NCBI RefSeq assembly: GCF_048569485.1
Contig: NC_134355.1
Location: 556,211,142 to 556,275,141 of the forward strand
Source of the DNA: Anomaloglossus baeobatrachus
Taxonomy: Eukaryota > Chordata > Amphibia > Anura > Aromobatidae
Reading direction: 5' to 3'
Length of the DNA: 64,000 nt
The notes under the pieces were generated by a model. It made no database searches. It worked only from the letters and a program-made list of their open reading frames with translations, and was not told where the DNA came from. The translations under genes and the position numbers were made by a program. Shown here piece after piece: positions 46,291 to 56,204 of this stretch; within the stretch, counting starts at the first letter, position 1; the number at the start of each line of letters is the position of its first letter.

Positions 46291-48239
46291 ATCGTGCTCT
46301 ACTATTATGGCTAAAAATGTTAACGTTTATGGGGCCCCCACCAGATTTTCTGCACAGGGGCCCCCACCAACCTTAATCCGGCCCTGCGACCACCATCCTT
46401 TTGGTTTCAAAGAGACTCCGGTGTATCTGTAGTGAGTACAACAGTGCCCTCGGGCCGCGCACCGCACCATCCCGCCTGCACCTCCTTCATGTCCCAATCA
46501 GGCCCCAGGGGTCACCAACCCCTGCCCATGGAGGAGATCAACACCAAGCTGCATAACACCGTCCCCGGGAGCCCAGTCAACGGCAGCGGTGGCGCCCACT
46601 CACTCACCACAAACCGTGGGTGGTGTCACGAACTTAACCCCCAAACAACCGCGGCCCCCGGCTGTGAACCTCCCCACCGAACACCACCCCTCACATAGCG
46701 CCAGCATCCCTTCAGAGCGACGTGACCCCCGGGTCCAGTAGGAGCTCGAGCACCCACCGACGAGCCCGGATCCGAGCAGCTCGGCAGCCGGCCGAGCCCC
46801 GGGGAGGTACACGTGCACCATGTTTGTGCCCCTGTGATGTTACTGCGGCTGTGGAGCCTCCTGCGTGCACTGTGGATGTGACTGAGGCTGTGGAGCCTCC
46901 TGCGTGCACTGTGGATGTGACTGAGGCTGTGGAGCCTCCTGCGTGCACTGTGGATGTGACTGAGGCTGTGGAGCCTCCTGCGTGGACTGTGGATGTGACT
47001 GAGGCTGTGGAGCCTCCTGCGTGCACTGTGGATGTGACTGAGGCTGTGGAGCCTCCTGCGTGCACTGTGGATGTGACTGAGGCTGTGGAGCCTCCTGCGT
47101 GGACTGTGGATGTGACTGAGGCTGTGGAGCCTCCTGCGTGCACTGTGGATGTGACTGAGGCTGTGGAGCCTCCTGCGTGCACTGTGGATGTGACTGCGGC
47201 TGTGGAGCCTCCTGCGTGCACTGTGGATGTGACTGAGGCTGTGGAGCCTCCTGCGTGCACTGTGGATGTGACTGAGGCTGTGGAGCCTCCTGCGTGCACT
47301 GTGGATGTGACTGAGGCTGTGGAGCCTCCTGCGTGCACTGTGGATGTGACTGAGGCTGTGGAGCCTCCTGCGTGCACTGTGGATGTGACTGCGGCTGTGG
47401 AGCCTCCTGCGTGGACTGTGGATGTGACTGAGGCTGTGGAGCCTCCTGCGTGCACTGTGGATGTGACTGAGGCTGTGGAGCCTCCTGCGTGCACTGTGGA
47501 TGTGACTGAGGCTGTGGAGCCTCCTGCGTGCACTGTGGATGTGACTGAGGCTGTGGAGCCTCCTGCGTGCACTGTGGATGTGACTGAGGCTGTGGAGCCT
47601 CCTGCGTGCACTGTGGATGTGACTGCGGCTGTGGAGCCTCCTGCGTGCACTGTGGATGTGACTGAGGCTGTGGAGCCTCCTGCGTGCACTGTGGATGTGA
47701 CTGAGGCTGTGGAGCCTCCTGCGTGCACTGTGGATGTGACTGCGGCTGTGGAGCCTCCTGCGTGCACTGTGGATGTGACTGAGGCTGTGGAGCCTCCTGC
47801 GTGCACTGTGGATGTGACTGAGGCTGTGGAGCCTCCTGCGTGCACTGTGGATGTGACTGAGGCTGTGGAGCCTCCTGCGTGGACTGTGGATGTGACTGAG
47901 GCTGTGGAGCCTCCTGCGTGCACTGTGGATGTGACTGAGGCTGTGGAGCCTCCTGCGTGCACTGTGGATGTGACTGAGGCTGTGGAGCCTCCTGCGTGCA
48001 CTGTGGATGTGACTGAGGCTGTGGAGCCTCCTGCGTGCACTGTGGATGTGACTGAGGCTGTGGAGCCTCCTGCGTGCACTGTGGATGTGACTGAGGCTGT
48101 GGAGCCTCCTGCGTGCACTGTGGATGTGACTGAGGCTGTGGAGCCTCCTGCGTGGACTGTGGCTATGACAGGCTCTGGATTATTATTACACATGGACCGA
48201 TAACATTCCTGCTCCATTCTGACCTCTAATAACCTCAGC

Positions 48240-48640
48240 CCCGCCCCGCATGACGTCACACTACCAGGCCTCCACAACGCGCCACTTTCCCGCAGCCAAT
48301 CACCACGTCGCTCTCTCTGTCCTCAATGGCACAAGAGGAAGGATGTCAGGGGGCGGAGCATGGCCGCACCTCCGGCCGCTGATTGGCTACTGCAGTCGTG
48401 GTCGCGGCGTCGCTTGCTGCTGTACGTGTTCACGGCGGTGACACCGGCTGCGGCGAGCACCTTGTACGTGCGTCTTCTACGTACAGCAGCGTCAGTCAGC
48501 GGCGGAGGAGCCGGTGCTCCCATCCCCGGGTGAGTGATCGGCATTACCGCGGCGCTCGTCACCAAGGGAACCAAGTCCACATTGCTCTTCCGAGGTAACT
48601 GGCGGTCATTGCGGTGACTCGTGTGTGAGCGCACCCTGCA
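48240..48640 (+). promoter_or_regulatory. Candidate CpG-island promoter with first-exon donor
   Basis: This G+C- and CpG-rich stretch is unlike the surrounding repeats. It contains a cAMP-response-type TGACGTCA (48251-48258), CCAAT (48296-48300), a GGGGCGGAG GC box (about 48350), and an inverted CCAAT, ATTGG (48382-48386). At 48529/48530 there is a strong 5' splice-site match, CCCCGG|GTGAGTGATC, so a short non-coding first exon could run from about 48420 to 48529 on the plus strand. No coding exon or product is identifiable in the window. The motifs could also serve a gene on the other strand. It might instead be a decayed repeat with chance motifs. Confidence 0.45.
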
Positions 48641-49490
48641 TTATTCATGTCGGCCGCCCGGCATTGTCCTGCGCCGCCGGCCCTAGCTATAAAGCGCTGT
48701 GCACCTATCGGGGATAGACTGGTGTCTGACTGGGAGCCATAACCGCATTGTGTGATGTGTCCGTCCGCATGGGCAAAAAGTCCCAGAATAATAGAAACGC
48801 AGGAGGACACATGGCTATAGGCAAGGTGTGGGAAATGGAAACACGACATCCCGAACGTGGCTTTATTCAGTATGGAGAGTGAGCGGCACGTGTAGGAATC
48901 CCGGCATACAGCTGCTGTCACTGGGGTGGGGGCTGAGGAAGGCTCTGCCACTATAAGCACTCGGGCAAATCATCAAGATCCTCTGCTGGCAGCTGCCGGT
49001 GCAACTGCCACCCAAGATGTCCCAGATGTGCTGGAGGCAAGTGTGGAGCAGGCGTGACAGCTCGCGTACCCACAGGCCGGGCACTATGGTGCTGAAAACC
49101 TGCCCCTGTGAAGTGTCCACACCTCATTGACCAGTTCCATAAGGCACGGCCATTGATGGCAGCCGAGGCTGTACGTGCCTGTGTTTCTGTACATGGCGCT
49201 CGCACTCTACTGAATAAATTGAGAAGTTTTAAGTGTTTCCATTTTTTTCATCATTTGCTCAGCATTACTGTGGATCCATCCTGAGATTTCCAGAATTCCA
49301 CCACTTCTTCTGTATAAACCTCCAGCAGCAGTGTGACGAGAAGGCTGGTATCTAGATATATTACGGATCACTATTAATCCATGTGCACTCCACTGGGGTC
49401 TCATGTGGGCTTGGAATTGAATCTGTTGCAGAAATCCAAGGTAGATTTGTGGTTTTATCTGACACATACCCCTAAGGCTGTGCGCTCACG
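48641..49490. other. Mostly unrecognised; weak Tc1-like trace on the minus strand
   Basis: On the minus strand at about 48960-49060 the reading LQHIWDILG followed in another frame by QLHRQLPAEDLDDL is reminiscent of the C-terminal end of Tc1/mariner transposases, but too short and too broken to be certain. The flanking plus and minus sequences TACTGAATAAA (about 48875 and 49209) are inverted to each other. The rest carries nothing I can name. Confidence 0.3.
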
Positions 49491-49784
49491 CTGCACTATT
49501 GCTGTGGTGTTTTTTTTTGTGTGTTTTTTTTTTTTTGTTTTTTTTTTTTTGCAGATTTAATCAATCAGATCAGAATCAATACTGCAAAGAAAAACCCATC
49601 CCAGCAAAGTCTGAGGATCCTGAATTGCTGTGCAGATGTTGCAGATTTTTCCTTGCAGATTTTGGTGCATAAAAAAAATCTGCAGCATGTCAACTTTCTG
49701 TGTTGTTGTTGTTGTTGTTCTTCTTCTCCTTTTTTTTTTTCTCTGCGGAAATAATCCACTTCGCCTCATACATCATGCACCCGA
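49491..49784 (+). repeat. T-rich low-complexity region with decayed repeat
   Basis: Long T runs (49510-49552), a (TTG)n patch and a second T run near 49730. Between them GCAGATTT/GCAGCATGTCAA phrases resemble a frog MITE interior. Confidence 0.5.
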
Positions 49785-49985
49785 CATGGTGTATAAGGCT
49801 TTCCATAGCTCAGTAACCCAAGGTCATGGGTTCACATCCCACCAAGGACAACATCTGCAAGGAGTTTGTACGTTCGCCCCATGTCTACATGGGTTTCCTC
49901 CAGGTACTCAGGTTTCCTTCCACACGCAAAAAAACATACTGATGGGGAATGTAGATTGTGAGCCCCAATGTGGACAGTGACACCA
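49785..49985 (+). mobile_element. tRNA-derived SINE, plus strand
   Basis: Reads TAGCTCAGTAACCCAAGGTC (A-box side, degenerate), GGGTTCACATCCC (B box), CCACCAAGGACAACATCTGC and GAATGTAGATTGTGAGCCCC, then a short tail. Same family as the minus-strand copies at 33479 and 55355. Confidence 0.8.
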
Positions 49986-50079
49986 ATGGATGTAAAGCTC
50001 TACTCTGCTCTTCGGTGCCCCTGAATAATGCAGGGTTCCTCAGACCTGTGCCTTCCTTGTTTCTAGTTTTTCTCATCTT

Positions 50080-50440
50080 CTCTTCTTGCTGTCGCCGTCC
50101 TCAGGTCTGTGCCTCTGTCCTCTTGTTCTCGTCTGATCTCTTCTTGCTGTCGCCGTCCTCAGGTCTGTGCCTCTGTCCTCTTGTTCTCGTCTGATCTCGT
50201 CTTGCTGTCGCCGTCCTCAGGTCTGTGCCTCTGTCCTCTTGTTCTCGTCTGATCTCTTCTTGCTGTCGCCGTCCTCAGGTCTGTGCCTCTGTCCTCTTGT
50301 TCTCGTCTGATCTCTTCTTGCTGTCGCCGTCCTCAGGTCTGTGCCTCTGTCCTCTTGTTCTCGTCTGATCTCTTCTTGCTGTCGCCGTCCTCAGGTCTGT
50401 GCCTCTGTCCTCTTGTTCTCGTCTGATCTCTTCCATCTGA
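50080..50440 (+). repeat. 58-bp minisatellite, about 6 copies
   Basis: The unit is CGTCCTCAGGTCTGTGCCTC followed by TGTCCTCTTGTTCTCGTCTG and ATCTCTTCTTGCTGTCGC. Copies are almost identical, with one TCGTCTTG variant, so the array is recent or homogenised. Confidence 0.9.
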
Positions 50441-50450
50441 TCTCTTGTAA

Positions 50451-50865
50451 GGCTCCTTTCACATTGCGTTTTTCTCTACGTCCACAGGTCCCGTCGGGGC
50501 ATCCGTCCGGACCGCCCCTCCCCCACTCTGCAAAGCGTGCTCCGGACGCATGCGCCCGACAGTGCCATTCACTGCTATGGAGCGCACTGCGTTAGCGTGT
50601 GCTCTGTTTTGTGCCATTTTGTGCACATATACGTTTCTGCAGACGGACACCCGAACGTAGGTGGTCTACGTTCGGGTGTCCGTCTGCAGAAACGTATATG
50701 GGCACAAAACAGAGCACACGCTAACGCAGTGCGCTCCAAAACAGTGAATGGCCCTGTCGGGCGTATGCGTCCGGAGCACGCTTTGCAGAGTTGGGGAGGG
50801 GCGGTCCGGACGGATGCCCCGACGGGACCGGTGGACGTAGAGAAAAACGCGATGTGAAAGGGGCC
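50451..50865. mobile_element. Near-perfect foldback MITE, about 415 bp, TAA target duplication
   Basis: The left arm (GGCTCCTTTCACATTGCG...) and right arm (...CGATGTGAAAGGGGCC) are reverse complements over about 205 bp each with roughly ten differences and one small indel, meeting at GTGGT near 50661. TAA flanks both sides in direct orientation, fitting a PIF/Harbinger-type TWA target. Each arm contains TGCAGACGGACACCCGAACG. Non-coding; a transcript would form a long hairpin. Confidence 0.85.
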
Positions 50866-50868
50866 TAA

Positions 50869-51466
50869 GTGGCTCACTCACATTAGGTACCCGTGTGCCC
50901 AGCACTCGCTCAGGTGGTGATCTCTCATGACTCCCATTGCACATGACCATTTGGCTCAGCCAAGCTTTCATGTGTTTTCCTTGGGCAGAGGTGAGAGATC
51001 CATTATCGGACCCTTCTGTCTGGCAGAATCTTATACCCCCTGAAAACAAACGTATTGGCCATTCAATCTGCCCGACCCTTCTCTCCCTAATGGTTGACCG
51101 GCCCCACAGAAAATGGAAACTTGAATAATATTAATGTGAATGTCCAGTTACGTCTTTGATCCCATTCACTTTTTGTACTTGGAAGCATTTACTTGTTTTA
51201 TCTGTTGCAGTTTGATGCCGATGGGAAAATTGTAGCAGTGTCCTTACAACAAATCAGTGCAAAATCTAGCCTGATCTGCTGAACTTTCCTCCTCCATTGC
51301 CAGATGCAGTTTTGGTTGATCCTTTTTGTGCCAAAGAAATGATTTACGTCCGATCATTTGAAGCCTAGATGTAGGCTAATCAATATGTCTTTTGAAATGA
51401 TGGCGTTGACCTTCACTGACCAACCATGACAGAAAAGTCATTTAGAAAGCTGTAATCTCCAGCATC
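50869..51466. other. No recognised feature
   Basis: Unique-looking sequence without a recognisable gene or repeat. Confidence 0.5.
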
Positions 51467-51787
51467 AAGGGGTTGTGCATTAAATAAGAACTATGCAACG
51501 GTAAGGAGTGCTTATAAATAATAAAATCATCATTACTTCCCAGTCGCAACCCCTGACGATCCGGCACCAATATTTGATGTCCCATATACCATGTGTGACT
51601 GCTGCAGGCAATCATTGCACTCAGTGATGACTTACCTCCAGTCACATGCCACATCAGTGATATTTGTCAACAAATAGATCTGGTTCTAGAGGGTCCAGGG
51701 TATCACAGAATATGTATGCTTCAATTATTTTTAAGCATTTCCTATTACCTTTTTAATTTATTATTACTACTACAAGGCACAACCCCT
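51467..51787. mobile_element. Short MITE (AAGGGGTTGTGC ends)
   Basis: AAGGGGTTGTGC near 51467 is mirrored by GCACAACCCCTT near 51777. The interior (GATCCGGCACCAATATTTGATG) resembles a common frog non-autonomous repeat. It touches the next element. Confidence 0.6.
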
Positions 51788-51791
51788 TTAA

Positions 51792-52791
51792 AGGGAACCT
51801 GTCAGCAGAAATTTTGCCCTAAACCTAAACATTTCCCCCTTCTGCAGCTCCTGGGCTGCTTTCTAGCAAGGTTCCTATAGTTATTCTGCCCCCTTTTAGA
51901 TCAAAATAAATAAAGTGGTACCTTTTCAGTTTGAAAATCTTGTTAATGGTACACGGGGGTGGGCTGTCTGTTGTCCGTTACTATCCCTCCTGCCGCTTTA
52001 GGCCGTCCCCCAACGCTCATTTACATACCTCAGGACACTGCCCAGTGCGTCCGAGGTCTCGCGCATGCGCCGTGCCACTGTAGCGGGACTGTGCACAGTG
52101 GGACCGCTGGAGGCATTGCGCAGGCACGAGATTATGGGCGACGCTGTGATTTTCATCAGCAAGCTCCCGCCCATAATCTCGTGCCAAATCTTTCCCCTCT
52201 GCCTCCACCGTTCTGCGCATGCCCTGGCCAGATGACCAGATGATCGGTGGTGTCCTGCTCCGCTCCTCCCATCCATTTCCTGCTCCTGGGCTAGATGGGA
52301 AAGAGGTGACGTTGGGTTATCTGGCCAGGGCATGCGCAGAACGGTGGAGGCAGAGGGGAAAGTGGGGGGCACGAGATTTTGGGCTGGAGCTTGCTGATGA
52401 AAATCACAGCGCCGCCCATAATCTCGTGCCTGCGCAACGTCACCAGCGATCCCACTGTGCACAGTCCCGCTACAGTGGCACGGCGCATGCGCGAGACCTC
52501 GGACGCACTGGGCGGCGTCCTGAGGTATGTAAATGAGCGTTGGGAAACGGATGAGCGTTGGGGGACGGCCTAAAGCGGCAGGAGGGACAGTAACGGACAA
52601 CAGACAGCCCATCCCCGTGGTAGAATTAACAAGATTTCCAAACTGAAAGGTACCACTATATAAACTATTTACGGTATTTTGATCTAAAAGGGGGCAGAAT
52701 AACTATAGGAACCATGCTAGAATACAGCCCAGGAGCTGCAGAAGGGGAAGCTTTTAGGTTTAGGGCAACATTTCTGCTGACAGGTTCCCTT
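51792..52791. mobile_element. T2/Kolobok-like foldback element, 1.0 kb, TTAA target
   Basis: AGGGAACCTGTCAGCAGAAA at the left and TTTCTGCTGACAGGTTCCCT at the right form the TIR, and TTAA lies at 51788-51791 and 52792-52795. Complementarity extends deep inside (for example GGCATGCGCAGAACGG against CCGTTCTGCGCATGCC), so most of the element is an inverted repeat. The AGGGAACCTGTC end with TTAA is known from anuran T2/Kolobok-like MITEs. Confidence 0.8.
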
Positions 52792-52795
52792 TTAA

Positions 52796-53232
52796 CCTCT
52801 TGGTGACACGGACTGTCCGTCCATGGAGGCTGTATGGAGCTGGCCCCACCTCGTACAGCACCGGTGCCACCTGGATAACTGCGGTGAACCGTTTAGCCAA
52901 TTTCAATCACAACAGCATTTAGGACACTAGCAATGGCTGATGGTCACTTCTGACATAAGGGTACTAACAAAAAAATTGTAAAGTAAAACATTACAAATAT
53001 TCAAAACAATTCTAAGAAAAAATAAACATTATCAAGATTAATTCTCACCTTTTACCATAAATAATAGAATGTAAAAAAAAATAATACTGGATAGGTCACC
53101 TCTTTAAAAAATCAAAAAGATGAATAAAATCTTCAGTATTTTATTATTTATTTTCTTAACTTTTTAAGCACTAAAAATGTAGCTATAACTTTAGCATCAC
53201 CACAACTGTAAGGCTATGTGCCCACCATCAGT
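52796..53232. other. No recognised feature
   Basis: A/T-rich stretch with GGACTGTCCGTCCATGG near the left end, which itself forms a small hairpin. No gene found. Confidence 0.45.
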
Positions 53233-53615
53233 GTAAGGCCCTGTGCGCACTAGAAAATGGAATTTTCTTAAGAAAATTCTGCACCCTCTGAAAGATTCCC
53301 GCACCTGCGGTAAAAAAAACCCCGCAGTTTTACAGCGAGTTTTCCACAGGTTGTTTCCTGCGGTTTTTTACCATTATCTATGGCAAAAAACACAGGTACC
53401 TGCAGAAAAGAAGTGACATGCTCATTCTTTTTGCTGCAGAAAACATGCAGCAAAACCTGTAGGGGGAAAAAAGCCTCAGTGTGCGCACGGCATTTTTTTT
53501 TTCTTCATTTTTTTTTTCCTACCATAGGTTTTGCTGGGTAAGGACTGCAGAAAAGTTATGAACATTTTTTGCAGGAAAACATGCAGCAAATCCGCGGTAA
53601 AAAATGCCCACAAGC
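53233..53615. mobile_element. MITE (GGCCCTGTGCGCAC ends)
   Basis: Begins AAGGCCCTGTGCGCACTAG and carries repeated CTGCGGTTTTTTACC and ACATGCAGCAAAACCTG phrases in both senses. The right end, near AAATGCCCACA at 53600-53610, is imprecise. Confidence 0.55.
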
Positions 53616-54993
53616 TTAGGCCTTGGTTCCACTTGTGTTGTACACTGATGAGTACAATCCGATAAAACATCAGATTGCACTCGCACCAGTGTAAAACAAT
53701 GGGGCAGCGTCCATCCTCGATTCTTTTCTCATACCGTATTGGCATAAGAGAAGAATTGCAGCATGTTGCGTTTGGCTGCGAGTCACGGCTCACATACCCA
53801 CATACAAGTCTATGGGAGCATGTGAAGCAGCGTACTGCATTCAGATGTCATCAGAGTGCAGTGCGATATATGCACACAGACAGTGGAGAGGAGGGCGAAA
53901 GTGCTCTCTCCCTCTTCTCCGTACCTGTGATCCGCTCTCAATATCAGATCACAGTTGCATGACCTTCAGCTCACGCTCGCATCAGAGCCTGAGCGGAGAG
54001 TCATCAGCATATCGCATGCAGCGCTTTCCTATCGGAAGCGATACGCAAGAGGAGGCAAGGCTTTATTAGCATTTTGGATGCACTGTGTTTTTCCGGTGTC
54101 CAAAGCACTGCATTGTAGAGTACAAGCACAGTGGATGGGATGTATAGAAATCTCCTGCCCTCTGTGCCTCTTCTAGACGTGCAGTAAAGTAACATGTTGC
54201 GCAGGTTTCCGAGCTACAGCATGTAATTGTATTGTTGCGGAGGCGTTGGTGCTCTGAGCAGGAGAACACAGCAAAAATACTGTCAGGTCTCTTCTCCACT
54301 TGCGTTTACAAATTCACAGCGACACTCGGCTACAAATGTGAGTCGAGTGGTCTGCGTACGGTGTGTTTTGTTTTCCTTACATAGCATCCGTATGACATGC
54401 GAGCGTCATGTGAGTGCTATGTGAGTGTTTATACATACCGCGTCAGACTGGCTTCCGGAGGAATCTCCAGTAATACCAGGTCTGGCTGCGGTTACATGCA
54501 CTGAACCCCGGAGCTGTCACCTGAGCTCCAGAAATCAGCCCGGTGTGTTTGCAGCTATGCTGAACTGAACAGCAATCGCTGGGGAATCGATCACTCGGCG
54601 CTCGCTGCTCAGGCTGCAGTCTGGAGCTCAGGTGACAGGTCCGGAGTTCAGTGTATGTAACAGCGGCCAGGCCTGGTGTTACTGGAGATTCCTCCGGTAG
54701 CCAGTCTGACGCGGTATGCAAGTGTCAAGGATCCGTGTGACATGCGTATGCCATCTGTATGACATGCACATGCCACCCGGATTCTGATATTTATTTATTT
54801 TTTTTTTTCTTGCACCCATAGGATTGCATGGGGGTGCGAGAGCTGAGAGCATGCTGCGATTTCACCGAGAGCACGAGACGTGCCGTAAAACATTTAGCAA
54901 GAGGACACTGCCTCATTAACACTGGTGCGAGTGCGATCCGATTTTCTATCAGATCGCACTCGCACATAGAAATCGCAAGTGGAGAAGAGCCCT
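53616..54993. mobile_element. MITE with internal 95-bp hairpin arms
   Basis: The left end TTAGGCCTTGGTTCCACTTG is mirrored by CAAGTGGAGAAGAGCCCTAA at the right. Inside, 54437-54721 is an inverted repeat (ACCGCGTCAGACTGGCTTCC against GGTAGCCAGTCTGACGCGGT), probably a second element nested in the first. Non-coding. Confidence 0.65.
54437..54721. repeat. Nested inverted repeat with arms of about 95-100 bp
   Basis: ACCGCGTCAGACTGGCTTCC (left) and GGTAGCCAGTCTGACGCGGT (right), and GTCACCTGAGCTCCAGA against TCTGGAGCTCAGGTGAC, give arms with few mismatches around a loop near 54570. Likely a small foldback element. Confidence 0.75.
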
Positions 54994-55354
54994 AATCCTG
55001 ATCATGTGCACAGAGCGTGTTCTCCTGCTCAGGACACTAGTATCTATGGAGGAGAGAACGCATGCGCCCAGAACGCCACAAAGCCTGATCATTCGCACGC
55101 ACCCTTTATCCTGGTTCATTGAATAATATTAGTAGGTTGTTTTTCCCATATCCAAATCTCCCCCAAAAACCTGGAAAATTTATTTTTTATGTGGAAAAAT
55201 TCCTTTCAAAACTACAACTCTGTATATGATAATTCCACATACATAGTTGTATGTCAATGGAAAAATAAGCGTTTTGGCTCTTGGAAAGAGCAGCTCTCCA
55301 GTCTCCTGGCCACGTAGGATCTAATGCCACAATAATTATGCTTTGCCTATATAC
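54994..55354. other. No recognised feature
   Basis: Unique-looking sequence without a supportable gene, RNA or repeat. Confidence 0.5.
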
Positions 55355-55560
55355 TGTAGCATCATCATATTCCACAGCGATTTACAAACTTCATCATCAC
55401 TGTCCCCATTGGGCTCACAATCTACTTTCCTTATCAGTATGTCTGTGAAGTGTGAGAGGAAACTGGAGGAAACCCACAAAGATCCTTACAGATCTTGTCC
55501 TTGGTGGGATTTGAACCCAGGACCCCAGCACTGCTAAGCACTGAGCCACCTTGCTGTCCA
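55355..55560 (-). mobile_element. tRNA-derived SINE, minus strand
   Basis: On the minus strand: AGGTGGCTCAGTGCTTAGCA (well-kept A box), GGGTTCAAATCCC (B box) and CCACCAAGGACAAGATCTG. This is the best-preserved promoter among the three copies, but part of the middle is missing. Confidence 0.85.
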
Positions 55561-56204
55561 CACAGTTGTGTATCCGTCACAAGCCCATCAAAGTGCTGGT
55601 CCTGGACATTCGGACCCTAAAATAGAAAAGTGTTTATAGAATGGTGCAGCCAGGAAGCCCTGACTTCTGTGACAGATCGCGGCCTGGGTCCATGTATGAT
55701 TATCATGGCGGCAGTGGTGGGGAGATGACCCTGCTTTCTATTCTTATTCAAGCCCCTGCAAACAGTTTGTGTTAAAAGCTTCATTATCTATTGTCAGTAA
55801 ACACTATAGTGGAATGCTGCCACTAAAAGAAGAGCCGATGCCTATAAATAGAGGAGCCGGGCACGTGTCGCATGTAATGGAAACACTGCGGCGCTCTCCG
55901 GATGCCTTTGCTGGAGTGCAGCCCGTGGTTAGTAGCAGCAGCCGGATTGCTGACTGTATACTGGGAATGTCACACCTTGTCATTCACCTTCTCTGTAAGG
56001 GCGAGATAATAATCCCTGTACATTATCACACGTGATTGCTACAAAGTACAGTAGATAAGAATTCTCGCCTGTCACTTATAGCATGGAGAGACTGCAGCTA
56101 GAAATAATGATTACATTTGCTAGTCATCTTGTCCCCAGTGTTTGTAGCGTTTCCATGTGATCCTTTAGCAGGTTCTCTTGTAGACGTTATGCAGAGAACG
56201 CAGG
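55561..56204. other. Unique-looking stretch without a recognised gene
   Basis: No TIR, tandem repeat or retroelement mark was found. It contains CTATAAATAGAGG (55839-55850, TATA-like), CACGTG (55861-55866, E-box) and AATAATGATTACAT (about 56103-56116, homeodomain-type). An 88-residue open frame at 55769-56035 shows no known domain. Could be old host sequence. Confidence 0.35.

Larger units (their letters stand above)
43244..46386. mobile_element. hAT-like non-autonomous element, about 3.1 kb (CAGGGCCGGATTA ends)
   Basis: The left end CAGGGCCGGATTATAGG and the right end CCTTAATCCGGCCCTG are TIRs; just inside both ends lie related GGGGCCCCCACCA sequences. CGACCAC is duplicated at 43237-43243 and 46387-46393; an eighth base, C, is possible on both sides. 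CAGGG ends with a 7-8-bp duplication fit hAT elements. The body is mostly a GT/TG array and a 52-bp array. No transposase. Confidence 0.75.
42543..46811 (+). mobile_element. LTR of the 1.1-kb family, split by a hAT-like element
   Basis: Begins TGTTACGCCCTGGACTAG and ends GGGGAGGTACA. CGTG is duplicated at 42539-42542 and 46812-46815 in the minisatellite. Removing the insert at 43244-46386 leaves about 1.13 kb, typical for the family. Confidence 0.8.
40112..48166 (+). repeat. Minisatellite (51-bp edge units, 39-bp core), interrupted by two LTR blocks
   Basis: At 40112-40281, 42487-42542 and 46812-46843 the sequence follows a 51-bp plan, CTGCAGCTGTGGAACCTCCT followed by GCATGCACTGTGGATGTG and a TCCTGTGATGTGA end. 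From 46843 to 48166 there are about 34 copies of a shorter 39-bp unit lacking the last 12 bp. Because 39 and 51 are multiples of three, frames stay open on both strands (the plus reads TEAVEPPACTVDV, the minus ASVTSTVHAGGST), giving 493- and 521-residue artefact frames. Two variants (GCGGCTG, and GTGGACTG for GTGCACTG) mark individual units. Confidence 0.9.

Noticed and set aside
46722-48277. Two long overlapping open frames (493 residues plus, 521 residues minus) as a possible bidirectional repeat-protein gene
   Set aside because: Both arise from the 39-bp unit, whose length is a multiple of three and which lacks stops on either strand. No start context, signal peptide or non-repeat domain is attached.
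48960-49060. Firm call of a Tc1/mariner transposase on the minus strand
   Set aside because: Only a short HIWDILG-like phrase in changing frames supports it; kept as a weak note only.
49785-49985. tRNA gene from A- and B-box sequences
   Set aside because: No cloverleaf can be completed, and the flanking sequence matches the dispersed SINE at two other places in the window.
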